Assembly (NCBI GenBank): GCA_001512885.1
Contig: LFSZ01000107.1
Location: forward strand, 1 to 46,453
DNA: 46,453 bases
Source: Rikenellaceae bacterium DTU001
GTDB taxonomy: Bacteria > Bacteroidota > Bacteroidia > Bacteroidales > DTU049
Direction: 5' to 3'
Of this stretch, positions 29,301-37,665 are shown one piece after another. Under the pieces are notes generated by a model. It was not told the DNA's origin and searched no databases. It saw nothing but the letters and a program-made list of their open reading frames with translations. Positions within the stretch are counted from its first letter, which is position 1. Each line of letters begins with the position of its first letter. Both the position numbers and the translations under genes were made by a program.

Positions 29301-30607
29301 GGTTCATAATAAGATGGGAAAAGTGTAAGGTCAAAGCCCATCAAAAATTCATAATAAGGAATATTCAAAAGTCCATCATGCCCATCTAAATACGAAGGAA
29401 TAAATAAAACTTTAACTGGATTATCATCTTGATTTATTAGTCCTTCAGCTTTGAAAGCGTTTGTTATAGGATCATGATCTTCATTACTTAGGTAGTGTGA
29501 TGTTAGATATTTTTTAATGGCTACTGAGTTATTATTGTAAGCATCTAGCACATCATGAATAGGTCCTTGTATGCCAGCAGGTACAGCGATACAAGCATAG
29601 ATAGTTCTGTTAGGATTTTGATTTTTTATTTTTCCTAAAGATTTTATAAATAGGTCTATGCCTTTGTTACGCATTTCGTATCTACCTGATAACAATATTA
29701 AAAAGGGATTAGGATCTTCTGCACCGCTAGTAGCTTTAAATAATCTAATAATTTTTTCGCGAGAAGCGGCTTTAATTTTTTCATATTCATCCCCTTGGGG
29801 TACTAGATCTATATCAAAGCTATTAGGTGTTATAACGTTAGGTTCTTTATCTAAAAAGTATTTACATTCTTTAGCAGTCACAGGAGATACAGTAGAAAAT
29901 GCATCAGCACATCTGGCAGCACAGTATTCCATTGAAAATTTAGAAATTATATTAAACTTTTGAGCCATATGCTGTGGATCATAATTAGTCATTTCACTAT
30001 ATAATGGGAGTCCATTACCAGCAATAGTCCTTCCCATAATGGTAGCGTGTGTTGTAAAAGCGGTGCCCACTTGAGGTACTTTATCCTCTAGATATAAAAT
30101 ACCAGCACCAGTAAGCCATTCATGAAAATTGGCAACTATTTTATCCTGAGCTGTAATATGATATTCATAAAAGTGATGAATCACTCTACCTGCCTCATAA
30201 CCAAACAAAGCTGGTTCTATATAATCCCAGCCTCCATATAAAGAGTCTAACTTGTATTTTAGCCATAGATCTGTAAAAATCTTATTTCTTTGTTCAAATA
30301 AATGCCTAAAGTCTACTAGAATAGTTATGGGACTGCCCTTTATTTTCCATCTTCCGATTCTGATTCGTAATCCATCTTCTCGTGCTTTCAATACCCATTT
30401 ATGATACAAACCTTCATCAGGTTCAAACATATAACCATTAGCTGCATCTTTTACTATATCAGGACCTATAAGTATATATTGTGAACCTAGCAAATCCACT
30501 AATTTATAAGCCTTAGTGGATAAGACTGTAAATATGCCACCCACTTTATTACAAACTTCCCAACTAACTTCGAATAAAAAATTTGGCATCAATTTCTTTT
30601 CTTCCAT
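26372..30607 (-). CDS. Glycogen synthase (GT3) - alpha-glucan phosphorylase (GT35) fusion
   Basis: 1411 residues. The N-terminal part (about 1-560) is a GT3 glycogen synthase: FEVSWEVCNKVGGIFTVLST, and the E-x7-E motif YEPWGYTPMESTAYGIPT (about 431-439). A DUF3417-like segment follows (LWWTWDEEAIELLKNINPVY, about 605-640), then a GT35 phosphorylase: KIYSGGLGILAGDYLKEASD, FHLNEGHAAFANIARLRYY, and EASGTSGMKAVMNGTLNFSV, whose Lys (about 1164) should carry pyridoxal phosphate. A beta-rich C-terminal domain (about 1300-1411) closes it. One polypeptide thus carries a chain-extending and a chain-degrading activity on alpha-1,4-glucan. In Bacteroides the two are, as far as I recall, separate neighbouring genes. 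A -7 box TATATTTG lies at 30649-30642. No frameshift or stop interrupts the joint. Confidence 0.93.
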   Translation of the reverse strand: MEEKKLMPNFLFEVSWEVCNKVGGIFTVLSTKAYKLVDLLGSQYILIGPDIVKDAANGYMFEPDEGLYHKWVLKAREDGLRIRIGRWKIKGSPITILVDFRHLFEQRNKIFTDLWLKYKLDSLYGGWDYIEPALFGYEAGRVIHHFYEYHITAQDKIVANFHEWLTGAGILYLEDKVPQVGTAFTTHATIMGRTIAGNGLPLYSEMTNYDPQHMAQKFNIISKFSMEYCAARCADAFSTVSPVTAKECKYFLDKEPNVITPNSFDIDLVPQGDEYEKIKAASREKIIRLFKATSGAEDPNPFLILLSGRYEMRNKGIDLFIKSLGKIKNQNPNRTIYACIAVPAGIQGPIHDVLDAYNNNSVAIKKYLTSHYLSNEDHDPITNAFKAEGLINQDDNPVKVLFIPSYLDGHDGLLNIPYYEFLMGFDLTLFPSYYEPWGYTPMESTAYGIPTLSTSLSGYGNWVKSLNIDTSQYIRIIERNDYNDDDVVKNIVSYVFEQLQLSEEQRKSLRDKCWQVAKLAHWNNFICNYFDLYDSAIRESEKRLDLYYFKTIKDYVVTSPKEIEIAEWRKVYVKPEYPASLLPLVDMIQNLWWTWDEEAIELLKNINPVYWIKSENNPIAMLEMMSYEEIINLSKDQDFIEKLNSIYKRFTDYMSISPYKENDKLVAYLCMEYGIHAFLKIYSGGLGILAGDYLKEASDSNFPIVAFGLLFRYGYFKQKLSRLGEQIVQYIPQKFTNLPITAVRNNDGQWLKIHLPLPGRNVYAKIWQVKVGRIALYLLDTDIEENLDEDKEITARLYDAEWEMRLKQEYLLGFGSIDAMRAMGIKPTVFHLNEGHAAFANIARLRYYIKEKHFSMQHALELVKKTSIFTTHTPIPAGHDKFSEDLMRTYFAHIPESLDITWEEFMDFGREHRLETKFSVTHLAIKTSTYVNAVSKIHKRVTCSMFKDLYKGFFESELFFDYVTNAVHPKTWMTSDWQKLFLDCAGSDFFEHMHENHNYWKFIDNLKPATIWNLKLKQKNELYDSIIERLGIEMPQRQESPTQIIRTLEELNKTPEILTFGFARRFATYKRAHLLFINLKRLADIVNNPHYPVRFIFSGKAHPSDKAGEDLIKRIIEVSRMPEFIGKIIFIENYDTELAKLLVKGVDVWLNTPTRPLEASGTSGMKAVMNGTLNFSVLDGWWAEGYVPGAGWALRQENTYDDTKLQDELDAEIIYSIIEDEIAPTFYDRDNIGIPQKWVEMMKNAYFYIAPHFITKRMLLEYDDKFYDNLNNYYYTLTNDDHKVLFEFISWKRKVLRNWDEIHIIDMEMYDSSKGPLPLGEKFTAKLVMDLKELKPDDVVIELIFGKKVEGRIVDIEFTRTFDFIGCDDTKTIYECSMPMEQSGVYNFSIRMRPNHPLLAHKQDFYLVRWL

Positions 30608-30641
30608 GTTGATATTTTTTACATTATTTACAAATTATTTA

Positions 30642-30649
30642 CAAATATA
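30642..30649 (-). promoter_or_regulatory. Candidate -7 element for the glucan fusion gene
   Basis: Minus-strand TATATTTG fits TAnnTTTG about 35 bases before the ATG at 30607. No TTTG at -33, so support is partial. It separates the fusion gene from the sigma-factor gene upstream. Confidence 0.4.
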
Positions 30650-30738
30650 ATATTAAAAGTTATCTAAAAAATCATTTCAACTAATACATGTCTGAATTAT
30701 AAATAGTTTAAGCTAAAATATAACGCCATTAGACATAA

Positions 30739-31329
30739 TTATATATTATTTTGTCCTATAAATTTATTAATCATTTTTCTGGCTCTATGAAGTTTCCCTT
30801 TTACGGTACCTAGAGGTAAATTGAGTTCTTCGGCTATCTCTTCATATTTTTTATCTTCGAAATAAAATTTTTCTACTAAAATCCTATAATGAGGTTTTAA
30901 CATAGAAACGTAATCTCTCACAGCTTCTTTTTCTTCTTGTCGAATAACAATATTATCGGGTTCATGTTTTTTATCCTCAGCTATGTCATTTAAAAAACTA
31001 CTTGCATCATCATTGATAAAATCTTTTTTGCAATTGTGTAAAACATTTTTTTTACAATTGCGAATGTAATCAATTGTATTATTTTTTGCAATAGTGTATA
31101 ACCAAGTACTAAAAGCGTAATCGAAGGAATAAAGAGACAAATTTGTAAATGCTTTATAAAAGGTTTCCATTAATATATCTTCTGCTGCTACCCTGTCACC
31201 TACCATTTTTATAATAAAAAAATATAATCCATCCTTATAATTATTCATCAATGTGGCAAAAGCCATACTATCACCATTCTTTGCGTTAATAACAAGTTCA
31301 TTTATCTTTTTTTTATCTTTTAGCATCAT
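30739..31329 (-). CDS. ECF-type RNA polymerase sigma factor
   Basis: 196 residues. Region 2 is DRVAAEDILMETFYKAFTNL and STWLYTIAKNNTIDYIRN (-10 recognition and core binding); region 4 is FEDKKYEEIAEELNLPLGTV with KGKLHRARKMINKFI (helix-turn-helix for -35). Regions 1 and 3 are missing, as in ECF/group 4 factors. No anti-sigma, TonB receptor or FecR gene is next to it, unlike many Bacteroidota ECF systems. It starts 18 bp after the glycosyltransferase stop, so those two are likely co-transcribed. The start has two consecutive ATGs (MM); either may be used. Confidence 0.93.
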   Translation of the reverse strand: MMLKDKKKINELVINAKNGDSMAFATLMNNYKDGLYFFIIKMVGDRVAAEDILMETFYKAFTNLSLYSFDYAFSTWLYTIAKNNTIDYIRNCKKNVLHNCKKDFINDDASSFLNDIAEDKKHEPDNIVIRQEEKEAVRDYVSMLKPHYRILVEKFYFEDKKYEEIAEELNLPLGTVKGKLHRARKMINKFIGQNNI

Positions 31330-31347
31330 ATTTTTTTTAGAAAAATA

Positions 31348-32469
31348 CTATTTCCATTTAGTTTCTTTATTAAAAATACTGATAATAAAGAAACTAAAAA
31401 GAAATATTGAATTTAAAAAATCTAAAATTGGCGCCATCCATATTAGATTTTTTTCTTTTAAGTTTTTATTTATTTTATTTAAAACTAACACTTGAATAAT
31501 AGCTTTTATTATAAATATACTAATAGCAAAGATATAAAATTTTTGAATTATTATTTGTAAAATTATCAACACAGGAAATGCTATCTGTAGGCAATGTATC
31601 AAAGTTAAATATATCTGAGGAACAATTTTGTAATAAGATGAACTCTTAAAATGTCTTTTTTTCTGAATAAAATATTTGTTCAAGCTTTTAGGAGCCTTTG
31701 ATATAGTATGGGCTTTGTGATCTATACAAATAGATACATTATCTTTATTAGCGGCATCTTTTATAAATAAATCATCATCGCCTGTCATTAGATTCATATG
31801 ATTAGTAAATCCTTTTACCCTAAAAAAAAGTTCCTTTTTATAAGACAAGTTACGCCCGACGCCCATATAAGGAAACCCCCATATAGCGGCAGAAAAGTAC
31901 ATAACAGAATGAAAAAAAGTATCCCAACGAATAAGTGTATTGAGAAATCCTTTTGTCTTCTCATATTTGCCATAACCTAAGACTATCTCAGTCTTGTCTG
32001 AATATGCCTCCATCATAGTCATCAACCAAAGATCTGATGCAGGTTTACAATCAGCATCTGTCAATAATAAATAATCGAATTTAGTATTTTTTATTCCTAT
32101 TGATAATGGGAATTTTTTCCCTTTATAAATTTCAAACATTTTATTATCTAATCTCAGATAATTTAGATTAGAGTATTTATATTTTAGTTCACAAATAATA
32201 TCTTCGCTGTTATCAGTCGAATTATCATCCACCACTAGCACTTCGAATTGATTAGGATATCTTTGCTCACATATGAGGGGTAGATGATTTTTTAGATTAA
32301 ATCCTTCTTCTTTAGCAACAATAACAATACTAACAGGAGGATATTTTTTATTAACGGTTTTTTTGTAAAATGCTAATCGGATAAAGATAACTAAATAATA
32401 AAGTAATAAAAGAAAAAAAACTATTAAAAGGCTTATAGTCAGTGGATTATGTAAATATATCGTCATCAT
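31348..32469 (-). CDS. Family 2 glycosyltransferase, membrane-bound
   Basis: 373 residues. One N-terminal membrane segment (about 11-33), a GT-A catalytic domain (VSIVIVAKEEGFNLKNHLPL, VLVVDDNSTDNSEDI, LLLTDADCKPASDLW with the DxD-type acid cluster, and MTGDDDLFIKDAANK), a QxxRW-like KKRHFKSSSYYK, then three C-terminal membrane segments. This is the layout of inner-membrane processive or lipid-linked sugar transferases; donor and acceptor are unknown. It is upstream of the ECF sigma gene in a two-gene unit. A TTG-N19-TAATTTTG promoter pattern lies almost directly on its start. Confidence 0.88.
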   Translation of the reverse strand: MMTIYLHNPLTISLLIVFFLLLLYYLVIFIRLAFYKKTVNKKYPPVSIVIVAKEEGFNLKNHLPLICEQRYPNQFEVLVVDDNSTDNSEDIICELKYKYSNLNYLRLDNKMFEIYKGKKFPLSIGIKNTKFDYLLLTDADCKPASDLWLMTMMEAYSDKTEIVLGYGKYEKTKGFLNTLIRWDTFFHSVMYFSAAIWGFPYMGVGRNLSYKKELFFRVKGFTNHMNLMTGDDDLFIKDAANKDNVSICIDHKAHTISKAPKSLNKYFIQKKRHFKSSSYYKIVPQIYLTLIHCLQIAFPVLIILQIIIQKFYIFAISIFIIKAIIQVLVLNKINKNLKEKNLIWMAPILDFLNSIFLFSFFIISIFNKETKWK

Positions 32470-32476
32470 GTCACCA

Positions 32477-32506
32477 CAAAATTACAAATAGATAATGAAA
32501 TACCAA
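32477..32506 (-). promoter_or_regulatory. Candidate promoter for the glycosyltransferase-sigma unit
   Basis: Minus-strand TTG (32506-32504), 19 bases, TAATTTTG (32484-32477). Transcription would start near 32470, at the ATG itself, predicting a leaderless or nearly leaderless mRNA. Confidence 0.4.
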
Positions 32507-32588
32507 GATAGATTTTTATTCAAAAAAAAATATAAACTAAAATAAATGATGTTAAAAAAAATATTTCAAAGTTTAATTTGAAAAAAAA

Positions 32589-34364
32589 TTATTCAAAAAT
32601 AAATTCATCGAAAACTTCTTGATAGGCAGATAATAAAGAAGATTTAGAAATAAAACCTTTATATTTTCCATTATCTACAACAGGTATATTCCAAATATTT
32701 TTGGCTCTGACTTTTTCAATTATAGAATCCACAGATTCATTAATATCGATTACTATTTCTGGTTTTTTCATTATATCTTTGATATAAACTTTATCATATT
32801 TATCTGGTTCAAATATAATTTTTTTAATATCTTTAAAATGAATCAGCCCAACTAGATTACTAGAGTTATCGATAACAGGGAAAACATTTCTATCGCAATT
32901 TTTGATAGCATCGACTAAGTCGGCTAATTTTTGATTTACAGTAAGAGGATAAAATTCAGTTTCTATCAGTTCATCTTTATCTAATAAAGTAAAAACATTC
33001 TTTTCTTTGTCATGAGTAAGTAATTCTCCACGTTCAGCTAGAGGTTTAGTATAAATAGAATAAGGTTCCACTAGTCTAGTAGTGCCATAGGCAATAGTAG
33101 CAGTTATAATAAGCGGGATAAAAAGATTATAACCACCTGTAAGCTCTGCTATCAAAAATATTGCAGCTAGTGGTGTCTGTATTACGCCAGCCATTACACC
33201 AGCCATACCTACAAGTGTAAAATTATTAATATTTAAACTTGTATTAAATATAAGATTCATCATCAAAGCAAAAGCAGTACCACCTACAGCACCTGTAAAT
33301 AGAGCTGGAGCAAATACACCACCTACACCTCCAGCACCAGTAGTGAGAGCTGTAGCTATTACTTTCATAAAAAATAATATTATTAATAATATTAAAAATC
33401 CTACTTGAGAATTAAAATATGGATAAATGATAGAAGAAGAAAATAGTTGTTCAATTTTCCCACTTAAAATACTCTCCATGCTATTGTATCCTTCACCATA
33501 TAAAGGTGGAAATAAATATATTAACAATCCTAATAATCCCCCACCTATCAATATTTTGAAAGATTTCTTTTTTATTTTAGATAATTTTTTTTCTACAAAA
33601 CTGAAAGTACGTAAGAAATAAATAGATAGTAAACCAGCAAATATGCCAAGTAAAAAAAAGAATAAAGTATTAGAATAATTATAATTAGTAAAAACTGCAA
33701 AATAAAATTCTGCTTTTTGACCTAAAAAAAATGTAGCTACTATAGTAGCTGTAACACAACTGAGCACTACAGGAATCAAAAATCCAGCAGTGATATCCAT
33801 AGCTAATACTTCAATAGAAAAAATTAAACCAGCAATTGGAGCTTTGAAAATAGCAGCTATAGCTGCAGACATTCCTGCACTGATAAATAGAAGTTTATAT
33901 TTATATGAATAATTAAAAAATTTAGCCGTATTTGAACCTATAGCAGCACCAGTAGTTACTATAGGTCCCTCCATACCGATAGAACCACCAAAAGCAGCAG
34001 TGATAACACAAGCTACTATATTTGAATAAATATTATGTGGATGAATATCTCCCTTATTTTTTGTTATAGATTGCAAAACCCGTGTAACCCCGTGGTCTAA
34101 TTTTTCTTTAATTATATTATCTGTAAAAATCACAGTTAATATAATACCAATAATGGGTAGAAAAAAATAAAGTAACGAAAAATGTCCTACACGTGTAATA
34201 TCTTGTACCCAAGCCGTAAGGTTATATACACCATTTTTTAATAGTACTGCTGCTAGCCCAGTTATTATACCAATAATAATAGCTGGAATAATAGCTTGAT
34301 TGATAACAGCTCTATAGCCAATTTTTAGAAAATCGAATGTGGGTCGCTTCTTTTTCTTAATCAT
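32589..34364 (-). CDS. CLC-type chloride channel/transporter with CBS domain pair
   Basis: 591 residues: CLC membrane domain (about 20-440) and two CBS domains (about 465-590; IKNCDRNVFPVIDNSSNLVG, IVEKVRAKN-like second copy). The gating glutamate is present as Glu132 in GSIGMEGPIV, and GGVGGVFAPALFTGAVGG is the GxFxP motif. The position of E. coli Glu203, the internal proton glutamate, is Val186 (FSIEVLAM, 54 residues after Glu132, versus 55 in E. coli). The GSGIP anion motif reads DHGVT, with His91 in place of Ser107. These features suggest an anion channel or a transporter not coupled to protons in the usual way. It is a single leftward gene between the glycosyltransferase and an M23 peptidase. 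Confidence 0.92.
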   Translation of the reverse strand: MIKKKKRPTFDFLKIGYRAVINQAIIPAIIIGIITGLAAVLLKNGVYNLTAWVQDITRVGHFSLLYFFLPIIGIILTVIFTDNIIKEKLDHGVTRVLQSITKNKGDIHPHNIYSNIVACVITAAFGGSIGMEGPIVTTGAAIGSNTAKFFNYSYKYKLLFISAGMSAAIAAIFKAPIAGLIFSIEVLAMDITAGFLIPVVLSCVTATIVATFFLGQKAEFYFAVFTNYNYSNTLFFFLLGIFAGLLSIYFLRTFSFVEKKLSKIKKKSFKILIGGGLLGLLIYLFPPLYGEGYNSMESILSGKIEQLFSSSIIYPYFNSQVGFLILLIILFFMKVIATALTTGAGGVGGVFAPALFTGAVGGTAFALMMNLIFNTSLNINNFTLVGMAGVMAGVIQTPLAAIFLIAELTGGYNLFIPLIITATIAYGTTRLVEPYSIYTKPLAERGELLTHDKEKNVFTLLDKDELIETEFYPLTVNQKLADLVDAIKNCDRNVFPVIDNSSNLVGLIHFKDIKKIIFEPDKYDKVYIKDIMKKPEIVIDINESVDSIIEKVRAKNIWNIPVVDNGKYKGFISKSSLLSAYQEVFDEFIFE

Positions 34365-34616
34365 TACCTCATTTTCATTTCCAAAAATAACAAAAATTTA
34401 ATATATCAAAATAAGCTTAGAAAGTTTAAATAAGGATAAAAGTACAAATTTAGAATTATATTTATTATGTTAGTAAATTACAATAATAGATAATCTTAGT
34501 AAGAGAGTGGGTGAGAAGTAGAAAAGGTAAAATTGTATGTGGAAATTTAATTTTTTTTATATGTTAGCAAACGTGAGATAAAAATAATGGATATAATCAT
34601 TGATAAAAATAAAAAA

Positions 34617-35567
34617 TCACGAAAGTGCTTGATTGAAAATTTTAGCTTGTAAATAATAATGATAAAATATTTGGGGATCTAAAGTTATAAAAAATTGAAT
34701 AGGGTTAACGGGATTATTTTTGATCCTAATCTCATAATGTAGATGTATTCCAAAAGAAATCCCAGTATTACCTACATAACCTATCAACTCACCTGCAGAT
34801 ACTTTGCGTCCAGTTGCTACTTTCTTTTCTAATAAATGTGCATAAACAGTAGATATATTGTTGCCATGATCTATAATAATAGTTTCACCATAGCCAAACA
34901 TTGATTTATCTGGATTTCTAACTACTCCACTAGCAGTTGCATACACAGGAGTACGTAATGGAGCCGCAAAATCAATGCCAGTATGAAAAAAAGTATTTTT
35001 GAGAATTGGATGTATTCGTTCTCCAAATCCACTTGCTATCTCGTAGTTTTCTTTTAATGGCATGCGAATTGGTAATTTCATTAAATCATTAATATTTTCT
35101 GGTAAATAATGAAATAGAAAATTATAATAATAATATTGAATATTTGATTTTTGCTTTATTTTAGTCAAATTTTCATCAATAATTTTTAACATATCAGATA
35201 AAGATTTTGCACTTGTTATTTTTGAAGTATTCATCTCTTTATCTTCGTCAATATAATCTGTATTAAAAATGTTTTTGAATATAATATTATTTTTTATAGA
35301 TAGAGTATCTAATAATATTTCTATTTGTTTTTGATTATTTTGTATTTCTTCATATATTTTTTCTAATTGTGCTAATTCATAAGCTTTTTTCTCCTCCTCT
35401 TTTGATGGAAAAATGTAAATAGCTATTAATGTAAATATAAAACCTAATGCTAAAGCTGTAGCTATGACTCCTAATACAATAGATATATAACGTTTAGTAG
35501 TTTTATATGGTTTTAAATATAAATTTTCCCAATGTAAGCTTTGGTAGTATGATTTATTTTTTTTCAT
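34617..35567 (-). CDS. M23 family (LytM-type) metallopeptidase
   Basis: 316 residues. A single N-terminal membrane segment (about 29-52, VLGVIATALALGFIFTLIAI-like) anchors it to the inner membrane. A coiled-coil region follows (about 55-150), and then the peptidase domain with the zinc site FHTGIDFAAPLRTPV and the HxH motif GIHLHYEIRIKNNPVNP. M23 enzymes cut peptidoglycan cross-bridges, or, when degenerate, activate amidases; all zinc ligands (His, Asp, HxH) are present here, so it should be active. The layout matches Bacteroidota M23 proteins found near division or elongation genes. Monocistronic by position; 252 bp without genes separate it from the CLC gene. Confidence 0.92.
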   Translation of the reverse strand: MKKNKSYYQSLHWENLYLKPYKTTKRYISIVLGVIATALALGFIFTLIAIYIFPSKEEEKKAYELAQLEKIYEEIQNNQKQIEILLDTLSIKNNIIFKNIFNTDYIDEDKEMNTSKITSAKSLSDMLKIIDENLTKIKQKSNIQYYYYNFLFHYLPENINDLMKLPIRMPLKENYEIASGFGERIHPILKNTFFHTGIDFAAPLRTPVYATASGVVRNPDKSMFGYGETIIIDHGNNISTVYAHLLEKKVATGRKVSAGELIGYVGNTGISFGIHLHYEIRIKNNPVNPIQFFITLDPQIFYHYYLQAKIFNQALS

Positions 35568-36025
35568 TTGTATTTTTGATATTAAAATATATCATTTGAC
35601 AAAAATCTTAAATATTTTAAATTGAAATTATTGCAAAAATAAAAAAAAATTAATTAAGTGTTTTTATTATTATAATATAGCATTGAGATATTTATATTAA
35701 TGCTTTGTATGTTTGTGAGTTTACTGCATTTTCATTAGTACCTATATTTTTTATATACTCTATTAGTCATTATCCTCATTACAAATATATCACAAGTTTT
35801 TTCTTAAATATTTTATGACTCTCATATTTAATTTACAAAATTATTTATTTTCACAACTACTTGATTTTTAATTTTTAGAATAGTTATGATAAATATATCC
35901 AGACATTGACTAAAAAACGGGTCTTACAATTGCTTTGAACATTTCAAAAATTTCGAAGCTAATCAAAAAAAGATACTAAACCACTTATATACTTCTGCCT
36001 ATCTAGTTTTGTTGGTGCAAAATAC

Positions 36026-36044
36026 AAAATTGAAATTCAATTTT
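36026..36044. repeat. 9-bp inverted repeat with one central base
   Basis: AAAATTGAA, A, TTCAATTTT is a perfect palindrome around a single base, about 150 bases upstream of cysS. It could be an operator for a dimeric regulator. In sequence this AT-rich, chance occurrence is a serious alternative. Confidence 0.45.
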
Positions 36045-36089
36045 AATGATTAATAATGTTTACTTAACCCTTGTATTTCTTTGATAAAT

Positions 36090-36109
36090 CAAAAATTGCA
36101 TAATTTTTG
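36090..36109. repeat. 8-bp inverted repeat with 4-base loop
   Basis: CAAAAATT, GCAT, AATTTTTG lies 46 bases downstream of the preceding palindrome and 83 bases before the cysS ATG. It may be an operator or a small hairpin; the composition makes chance plausible. Confidence 0.4.
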
Positions 36110-36192
36110 TTACAATTATATTACTAATTGTAGTAGTATTAGTTAAATACTTATTTCAATTATTCTTTATAATTTCGAAAAAAATTTGTTTC

Positions 36193-37665
36193 ATGGATCA
36201 TCCATTATATTTGTATAATAGTTTGACTAGGAAATTAGATCGTTTTGTGCCTATTAATGAGCCATTTGTAGGGCTTTATGTATGTGGTCCCACAGTATAT
36301 GGTGATCCACATCTAGGTCATGCACGTCCAGCCATCATTTTTGATGTTTTGTTTAGATATTTGAAAGAACTTGGTTACAAAGTTAGATATGTACGAAATA
36401 TAACAGACGTAGGTCATTTAGAAAATGATGCTGATGATGGGGAAGATAAAATCCAGAAAAAAGCGAGATTAGAACAGTTAGAACCCATGGAAATAGTAAA
36501 TTATTATACTCGTAGATATCATCAAGCCTTAGATTTATTAAATATCATGCCTCCATCTATTGAGCCATTTGCTTCAGGACATATACCAGAGCAGATAGAA
36601 TTAATTCAAGAAATTTTAGATAATGGATATGCATATCTATCTAATGGCTCTGTATATTTCGATGTTATTAAATATCAAAATGATACTAATTTATATGGTA
36701 TTTTGAGTGGACGTAAATTAGAAGATTTATTAGCACATACAAGAGAACTTCAGGGCAAAGAAGAGAAAAAGAGCCCTTATGACTTTGCACTATGGAAAAA
36801 AGCCACACCTCAGCATATAATGCAATGGAATTCTCCTTGGAGTAAAGGATTTCCAGGTTGGCATTTAGAATGCTCTGTGATGGGTGCTAAATATTTAGGT
36901 ATTCCTTTTGATATTCATGGTGGAGGTATAGACTTACAATTTCCACATCATGAGTGTGAAATTGCGCAGGCTGTCGCTGCTAAAGGTGTACAACCAGTAA
37001 AATACTGGGTACATAATAATTTGATTACCATTAATGGACAAAAAATGAGCAAAAGTCTTAATAATTTCATAACTCTCGAAGAACTTTTTGCTGGCAATCA
37101 TCCAGCTCTCGAAAATGCTTTTTCGCCTATGGTAATTAGATTTTTTATTTTGCAAGCACATTATCGTAGCCCATTAGATTTTTCTAATGAAGCACTCAAG
37201 GCAGCTGAAGGCGGACTCAATAGATTAACAAAAGCTTTTATGAAAATCGAAAAATTATCTCCTAATACTGATAAAACTGATTTGCCACTCTTAAATCTTA
37301 AAAATAATATTTTATCAGCTCTCAATGATGATTTAAATACTCCTATAGCTATTGCTAATCTATTCGAAGCTGTTAAACACATTAATTTGGCTAGTGAGCA
37401 AAAGATTAATCTATCTTCTGATGATATTGAGATACTATATTGGATGAAAAATACTATAATAGAAAATATTTTAGGTATTAAATTAGAAAGTTCTCAAAAT
37501 GTTAAAGATATTGCACCATTTATAGATCTAATATTAGATATTAGGTGGCAACTAAAACAACAAAAAAATTATGCACTTGCAGATGATATTAGAAATAGAT
37601 TGATTGAGTTAGGAATTAAAATTTATGATTTAAAAGATAAATATACATGGGAAATAGAAGATTGA
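36193..37665 (+). CDS. cysS: Cysteinyl-tRNA synthetase
   Basis: 490 residues, normal for the family. Class I synthetase charging tRNA-Cys. Signature motifs: [20 protein letters not shown] (zinc Cys and HIGH-type motif), [10 protein letters not shown] and [13 protein letters not shown] (remaining zinc ligands), and [11 protein letters not shown] (KMSKS loop, about residue 284). The C-terminal DALR-type domain ends [15 protein letters not shown]. The next gene begins inside its last 19 bp, in another frame, so translation is probably coupled. It heads a compact rightward unit: cysS, glutaminyl cyclase, dtd. Confidence 0.97.
   Translation: MDHPLYLYNSLTRKLDRFVPINEPFVGLYVCGPTVYGDPHLGHARPAIIFDVLFRYLKELGYKVRYVRNITDVGHLENDADDGEDKIQKKARLEQLEPMEIVNYYTRRYHQALDLLNIMPPSIEPFASGHIPEQIELIQEILDNGYAYLSNGSVYFDVIKYQNDTNLYGILSGRKLEDLLAHTRELQGKEEKKSPYDFALWKKATPQHIMQWNSPWSKGFPGWHLECSVMGAKYLGIPFDIHGGGIDLQFPHHECEIAQAVAAKGVQPVKYWVHNNLITINGQKMSKSLNNFITLEELFAGNHPALENAFSPMVIRFFILQAHYRSPLDFSNEALKAAEGGLNRLTKAFMKIEKLSPNTDKTDLPLLNLKNNILSALNDDLNTPIAIANLFEAVKHINLASEQKINLSSDDIEILYWMKNTIIENILGIKLESSQNVKDIAPFIDLILDIRWQLKQQKNYALADDIRNRLIELGIKIYDLKDKYTWEIED

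Larger units (their letters stand above)
35568..36192. other. 625-bp intergenic region between divergent M23 and cysS genes
   Basis: No open reading frame of note on either strand and no tRNA-, tmRNA- or SRP-like signature. It contains two AT-rich inverted repeats upstream of cysS (entered separately) and a minus-strand TATTTTTG at 35641-35634 that may be the -7 box of the M23 gene. The middle (35700-36000) shows nothing I can interpret. It is the longest empty stretch in the window. Confidence 0.6.

Noticed and set aside
31253-31495. 80-residue plus-strand ORF spanning the sigma factor/glycosyltransferase junction
   Set aside because: Antisense to two clear genes; composition is Phe/Lys/Ile-rich noise.
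35568-36192. Structured RNA gene in the long intergenic region
   Set aside because: No tRNA arms, tmRNA tag, SRP or riboswitch core recognised; AT-rich with only short palindromes.
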